Shown here: positions 59,961 to 64,000 of the stretch, piece after piece
How positions within the stretch are numbered: position 1 is the first letter of the stretch
Layout of the letters: each line of letters starts with the position of its first letter
NCBI GenBank assembly: GCA_002270565.1
Contig: NQMI01000004.1
Coordinates: forward strand, 62,001 to 126,000
Origin: Stenocarpella maydis
Lineage: Eukaryota; Ascomycota; Sordariomycetes; Diaporthales; Diaporthaceae
DNA length: 64,000 nucleotides
Direction of reading: 5' to 3'
Position numbers and translations under genes: made by a program
Notes under the pieces: model-generated
Told to the model about the DNA's origin: nothing
Seen by the model: the letters and a program-made list of their open reading frames with translations, nothing else
Databases searched by the model: none

Positions 59961-60525
59961 TCAGCGGAGCGGGACGTGTATCTCGCACGCGAAGCGTGCG
60001 AGATATGCTGGCCCACTCCGCTTGCGGCGTAGCGTTCTGCTTATCCCCGTGCCTCTGCAGCCCCTGGCTGACTAAGCAACCCAAGCACGCTCCACGCCCA
60101 ATATTAACCACGCTTCTTCATTATCAACACCATAGAAACCGCTAAATGATACGAATTAACTGTTTTAAAGCAACTTGGTGATAGATTCAGTCTGTTCTGA
60201 AGGCGTCCTCTTGTTGTTTCTAGGGGGGAACCCCCTAGGACCCCCTGCCTGCGGCGCTGAGCCTGCAGCGCCTCACCACGCCCCCTTCCGGCCCACGCCC
60301 CCTTCCGGCCCGCGCCTTCCTCTTCAACAACGGACCACGATTTTCAACGACATGTCTTCTTAACAATTTCCTCTCGGCTAAATACTTTCAGAGGTACATC
60401 GTTATTGACCAATCCAGACTCGAGGATTCTGAACAGACCAATCCAGACTCAGATAACTTTCGGGTGATTACGCTGGGTAAGAACGCTACGCGGGCCGCAT
60501 ATCTATACACGTCCCGCTCCGCTGA
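59961..60525. mobile_element. Putative foldback/MITE-like element with 21-bp inverted ends
   Basis: TCAGCGGAGCGGGACGTGTA plus T at 59961-59981 is the exact reverse complement of 60505-60525. A second nested inverted pair, GCGTAGCGTTCT at 60027-60038 and AGAACGCTACGC at 60480-60491, lies inside. The left arm also carries its own perfect 12-bp hairpin at 59979-60005 (loop GAA). There is no transposase frame and no clear target-site duplication at these exact ends, so the true boundaries may lie further out. The interior includes two tandem copies of a 17-18-bp CGCCCCCTTCCGGCCC unit (about 60278-60312) and a direct repeat of GACCAATCCAGACTC at about 60407 and 60434. The class is unknown; a non-autonomous DNA element is the best guess. 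Confidence 0.6.
59979..60005. repeat. Perfect 12-bp hairpin
   Basis: TATCTCGCACGC and GCGTGCGAGATA flank a 3-nt GAA loop. Outside it, AGCGGAG (59963-59969) can pair with CTCCGCT (60016-60022), giving a longer cruciform. Confidence 0.85.
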
Positions 60526-62067
60526 ACAAATAATCTATTTAGCTGGCTATAGAAGAGGAATTAGCTGCTATAAGCCTTCTAACTACCATATATCATACAG
60601 AGGGACTTAAGGATTAATTTGAACTTATTTTGGCCTGAATAGTACTATAATTAGGTATGCAACACCGAGAAGTATGGTTGTGATCTTTGCTTGAGGATGT
60701 GCCCGGTTGGGTGGGGGCGCACTCTGTATGATTGCCCCGTCACTTTGGTTGCACAGCATATACTGTAGCTCTTTACCCGCAAAGCCGTAAGAGCATGGTG
60801 ATACTTTGACATCCGCAAACACGCTTCACAGAGCATCAGAGGACCCTACATAATTGAGTGTACATACAGGCTGTGGTAGCTCAGAGCGGGAAACATAGGT
60901 TACTTGGACAGACAAGTGCGTTCCCCTTTGACAGTTGGCTCAAGTGCTCCATAGGCTTGTCACCCGGGGGATTGGAAGTCCCATCAGATGGCATGGTTAT
61001 TGGATGACACGGGGAATCTACAGCTGGTTGGCTCTGATTAAACATTCGGGGGAAAGACGAGAGACGTTGTTCTGAAGGTCATTGTTTGCGAGGGTAGCAC
61101 TTGAGATTGAGAGCTCAAAGGCATCATTCATCAAGCCAAAACTGTTGCAAGATGTGATGCTACTTCCCATCTGGTTGCTTGCTTTAAGGCTTGGCCTTTG
61201 AGCTGTTCCCAGGCAGCTCACACGGAATAACTCTCCAGATGCCACCAAACTGCTGGTCCCAGAGCTCGAGAGCTCGCCTCGTAGTCAGCTTGTATACCCA
61301 CTCAGAGTAGGGCACTTCAGATATTCAGGGCTCAATTGACTCTACAAGAATGTTGGGTCTGGGCCGTATCTCTCCGAAACCCGAGGGTGAGGTGAATCCC
61401 ACAGCTTCACTTTCTCTGTGGCGGCTCGCACGTCTGCGTTATCTACTTTGCGACATCTCTGGGCTGTTTCCCTAAATCACTGTCTGCTGTCAGGGTGCTG
61501 TCAGATCGCAGACCTGTCTACAGCCATTCAAGTGGATCTGAGTCTAATAAGGGGCCACGGATAAGTAAACACTCCGTTTGTTGCCTGTGACTCACTGGGT
61601 CCCGTTTGCACAGGTGTTTACATTCAGCTCTCAGAACAATACCAGGGTCCAGTAACTGAAGCCATTCACTGTGTTTCGGTGGCTGAACACATTCACTTGC
61701 ACCAAATTTATTCACCGAGGAACAGCCCAGATTCTAGCCTTGTCCCACTCTTTCAAAAACCCAGCTTGCCCCGTCGCAACTCAACCTTCCTTTCTTCCCT
61801 TCTTCAACCCAATCCGATTTTTGCCCTCGACCTGTCAACCATCGACGGTTCCAGGCACCTTACCAGATCCTCGTCAGCCATTCGAGCAAAGGGAACTTGT
61901 TTCTCACCTCCAAAGCGTTGATACCCTCGCATCAAGCTATCTCGAGCAAAGAGACCCCGTTCCTCGCCTCCAGTCTAGCGAGTGCGCCAAACCTCGACGA
62001 GTCGTCGAAACTGAATCAAGACCCATTCACGTGAGCTTTTGTTTACTCTCCCGCAACCCATCCGCCC

Positions 62068-62098
62068 CACCACCACCACCACCACCACCACCACCACC
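62068..62098. repeat. CAC trinucleotide microsatellite
   Basis: About ten CAC units in the probable leader of the membrane coiled-coil gene. Confidence 0.9.
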
Positions 62099-62206
62099 TG
62101 CTGCCTCACCCTTTCATCAGCAGACCCAGTCCACCAGGCAACCACTGAAGCTCCTCTCGACAGTAACTAACCGACCTAGTATCTCAGAACCTCAATTAAT
62201 CCCACG

Positions 62207-64000
62207 ATGGACGGCCACCAGGCTCCCCTGGGTGACGGTGATCCGTTGTTTGTTGTGCTCGGCCCTGATGGGTCTGGTAAGTGTGACGATCATGATCAAC
62301 CTCCCAAATCTGAACAATATCCTGACCTTGAGCCATTCCTAGATCTCGAGCAGCCCCACGATGCTGAAACCTCTGCCAACAGCGGAGATATCGAGGCCAC
62401 CGACGCTCACAGCAGCTCCTCCATCAAGGAGGTCGCTCAGCCAAGGTCTCGTGCTCGCTATTGGCTGAACATGGTCATTCTGATTCCTCTCTTGGCCTAC
62501 GCGGGCACCCTTCTAGCCAATGTCGCTGTACAACTCTTGGCCAACTCCATTCAAGTTGGGGCTGCCCCGATCGTCATTGATAACCACTCTCGAATTCTGG
62601 TCTCTCATGTCAGGGTCGCAACAAATATGACGGAGGCCTTGCCCCAGTTCTCGATTCCGATATCTACTCCTGACTTCATCACCACCCTTGCGAGCCCTTG
62701 CCAGGTTGTACCGACGCCTGTGCCAGTCGCCAAGTCGGTCCGGATCGCCGTGGGACCGTCAACGCCGATGCCTACGCCAGAGCCCACCCCAAGCGCCATG
62801 CCTGAAGTGAACCCGGAGCCAGAGCTAGAGCCAGAGCCAGAGACCAAAGCACTTGTCCCTCCTGGCGAGGCCTTCCGAGCCTTCCAGCTCGTCTTTGAGA
62901 TGGACATGGCCTCAGCAATATCTCTCTTGAAGTGGTGGTTTGAGCTTCAGACCGAACTTCAGTGTGCTGCCGTCGCCGTCTCATTGGTGGTAGTTTGGGC
63001 ACTGTTCTCGTACTTCGCCTCCATGAGCATTGGTTCCCTCGGCCTTGCAATGACCTACTTCACCTCCGCCTTTCTGTTCCAGTTACTTCGAGGCCACGGA
63101 CTCACTCGCGATCAGTCTCTCATCATCTGCATGGCAGCAGGCCTGGCCTTCACCGCAAGCATCGAAACGGGCCTTTTCCTCCTGCTGCGGCTCCGCATAC
63201 AGTCATGGAACAACGCCACTGGCCTTTCCAAGCTTACGGATGACCTCGAGAATTTGATCAGGCGATTGGGTTCTGTGGAAAAGCTGGAGAAGCAGTTCCA
63301 GAACACCAAGCTTGACCCAGAAAGTCTCCACGAAGTACAGAAGACAGTGGAAGCTATCAGAGCCGAATTCGAGGAGCTGAAAATTACCGGAGCAGACGCC
63401 CAAGCCCTCGCAGGCCTCAAGGAGAGGCTGAACGCAACCTCTGGCAGTATCTCTGACATGCAGACGCAGCTCAAGGCATTCGACGATAGCAAGGCATCAA
63501 GAGAGGAGCTGGACGCAATCTCTGGCAGTATCTCTAACATGCAGCAGCAGCTTGACACACTCGATGATAGAAAGACGTCTGAGGAGGATCTGAACCGGCT
63601 CCTGAGCGAAGTAAGCTCTATTACACAAGACGTCTCTGGACTCCAAAGCACCTTAACGGATCGAGTTGATCAGAACGACGAGAGGTTGGAGACAACGAAT
63701 TCGGATGTTAGCGGCTTGAAAGACAGGGTAGAGAAAGCCGAGAGAGACGCTGAGAGCATGCAAAAACAGATCCAAGGTCTTCAGGGCGCCAAAGCCACCA
63801 AAGAGGATCTCAAGCAGCTCCAGGACTTCGGAGATTCCAACACCGGCGCTGTCAAGAAGCTCAGATCCGACGCCGACAAGCAGCACAAAGAAGCTATGGG
63901 TGCCACCAAGAAGCTGGATACCAGGGTTGAGGCGGTTGAAACGAAGCTCAGAAATCAGGGCATCGAGCTGGAGTCCAAGATCAACGGGCAGGTGAACGGC
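62207..64000 (+). CDS. Multi-pass membrane protein with long coiled-coil tail, 3' end beyond window
   Basis: An uninterrupted frame of 598 codons from the ATG at 62207 to the window end, with no intron needed. Residues 1-84 are acidic and polar. A first membrane helix lies at about 86-108 (NMVILIPLLAYAGTLLANVA). A Pro/Glu linker with repeated PEPELEPEPE follows (about 190-215). Hydrophobic segments near 252-290 and 305-328 (SLVVVWALFSYFAS and ICMAAGLAFTASIETGLFLL) suggest three more helices. From about residue 340 on, heptad-like Leu/Ile spacing indicates a continuous coiled coil. It includes two tandem copies of a 27-residue unit (SGSIS-D/N-MQ-x-QL...DD-x-K), period exactly 81 nt from 63428 to 63509. 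I do not recognise a family. An organelle-tethering or scaffold role is conceivable but not shown. Confidence 0.8.
   Translation, partial: MDGHQAPLGDGDPLFVVLGPDGSGKCDDHDQPPKSEQYPDLEPFLDLEQPHDAETSANSGDIEATDAHSSSSIKEVAQPRSRARYWLNMVILIPLLAYAGTLLANVAVQLLANSIQVGAAPIVIDNHSRILVSHVRVATNMTEALPQFSIPISTPDFITTLASPCQVVPTPVPVAKSVRIAVGPSTPMPTPEPTPSAMPEVNPEPELEPEPETKALVPPGEAFRAFQLVFEMDMASAISLLKWWFELQTELQCAAVAVSLVVVWALFSYFASMSIGSLGLAMTYFTSAFLFQLLRGHGLTRDQSLIICMAAGLAFTASIETGLFLLLRLRIQSWNNATGLSKLTDDLENLIRRLGSVEKLEKQFQNTKLDPESLHEVQKTVEAIRAEFEELKITGADAQALAGLKERLNATSGSISDMQTQLKAFDDSKASREELDAISGSISNMQQQLDTLDDRKTSEEDLNRLLSEVSSITQDVSGLQSTLTDRVDQNDERLETTNSDVSGLKDRVEKAERDAESMQKQIQGLQGAKATKEDLKQLQDFGDSNTGAVKKLRSDADKQHKEAMGATKKLDTRVEAVETKLRNQGIELESKINGQVNG

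Larger units (their letters stand above)
59049..62206. other. AT-rich region with transposon-like foldback element
   Basis: From 59.16 to 59.8 kb the sequence is strongly AT-rich with repeated taataaggcta-like words. From 59.96 to 60.53 kb it holds an inverted-repeat element (listed separately). From 60.6 to 61.6 kb no gene is seen. From 61.7 to 62.2 kb it becomes C/T-rich and probably contains the leader of the gene at 62207, including a (CAC)n run at about 62068-62098. Confidence 0.6.

Noticed and set aside
62240..62285. P-loop-like motif VVLGPDGSGKC near the start of the coiled-coil membrane protein
   Set aside because: It lacks the final Ser/Thr of a Walker A motif and no Walker B or nucleotide-binding fold follows; the region looks disordered.

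Overview
The window is genomic DNA from a filamentous ascomycete (Pezizomycotina, most likely a Sordariomycete). The evidence is short GT-AG introns of about 50-220 nt with CTAAC/CTGAC-like branch sites, pyrimidine-rich leaders, and a set of single-copy fungal housekeeping genes: Esf1, TFIIB, Rsc7, a Clg1-type cyclin, Tim54, the NDR kinase COT1 and SF3A2/Prp11. There is no bacterial operon organisation, no rRNA, no convincing tRNA and no CRISPR array. All exon structures here were worked out by hand from splice signals and reading-frame continuity, not from transcripts.

Layout. 1-1299 (-): 5' part of a secreted kelch-repeat protein. 1300-6359: about 5 kb without a recognisable gene, shared upstream region of two divergent secreted or surface genes. 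6360-11522 (+): an 11-exon Thr/Ser-rich GPI-type cell-wall protein with a duplicated three-exon cassette. 12455-14563 (+): ESF1. 14933-15651 (+): a small interferon-inducible 6-16/27-like protein with a GC-AG intron. 18044-20004 (+): a DUF2985-like membrane protein. 20829-21568 (+): a four-exon glyoxalase/VOC protein. 23848-24468 (+): a single-pass membrane protein. 24.9-29.4 kb: an AT-richer island holding a decayed non-reducing polyketide synthase fragment with RIP-like damage, plus further unidentified decayed sequence. 30296-31490 (+): TFIIB. 32548-34378 (+): Rsc7. 34.4-45.7 kb: an 11-kb interval with no convincing gene and one 16-N assembly gap. 45762-46799 (+): Clg1-like cyclin. 48898-49641 (+): NIP30/FAM192A-like protein. 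50143-51543 (-): TIM54. 53455-55651 (+): COT1 kinase. 56545-57300 (-): SF3A2. 57936-59048 (-): TupA-like tungstate-binding-type protein with a 14-nt exon. 59.1-61.7 kb: AT-rich sequence containing a foldback/MITE-like element. 62207-64000 (+): 5' part of a multi-pass membrane protein with a long coiled-coil tail.

The genes do not form one pathway. Most are conserved nuclear or cell-biological functions (ribosome biogenesis, transcription initiation, chromatin remodelling, splicing, mitochondrial import, polarity kinase). Accessory material sits between them: the adhesin-like surface gene, the PKS relic, the TupA-like gene and the transposon-like element. I found no complete new system. The strongest leads are the exon-cassette duplication in the surface protein, the RIP-damaged PKS island, the TupA-like gene with its microexon, and the unrecognised coiled-coil membrane protein at the right edge.
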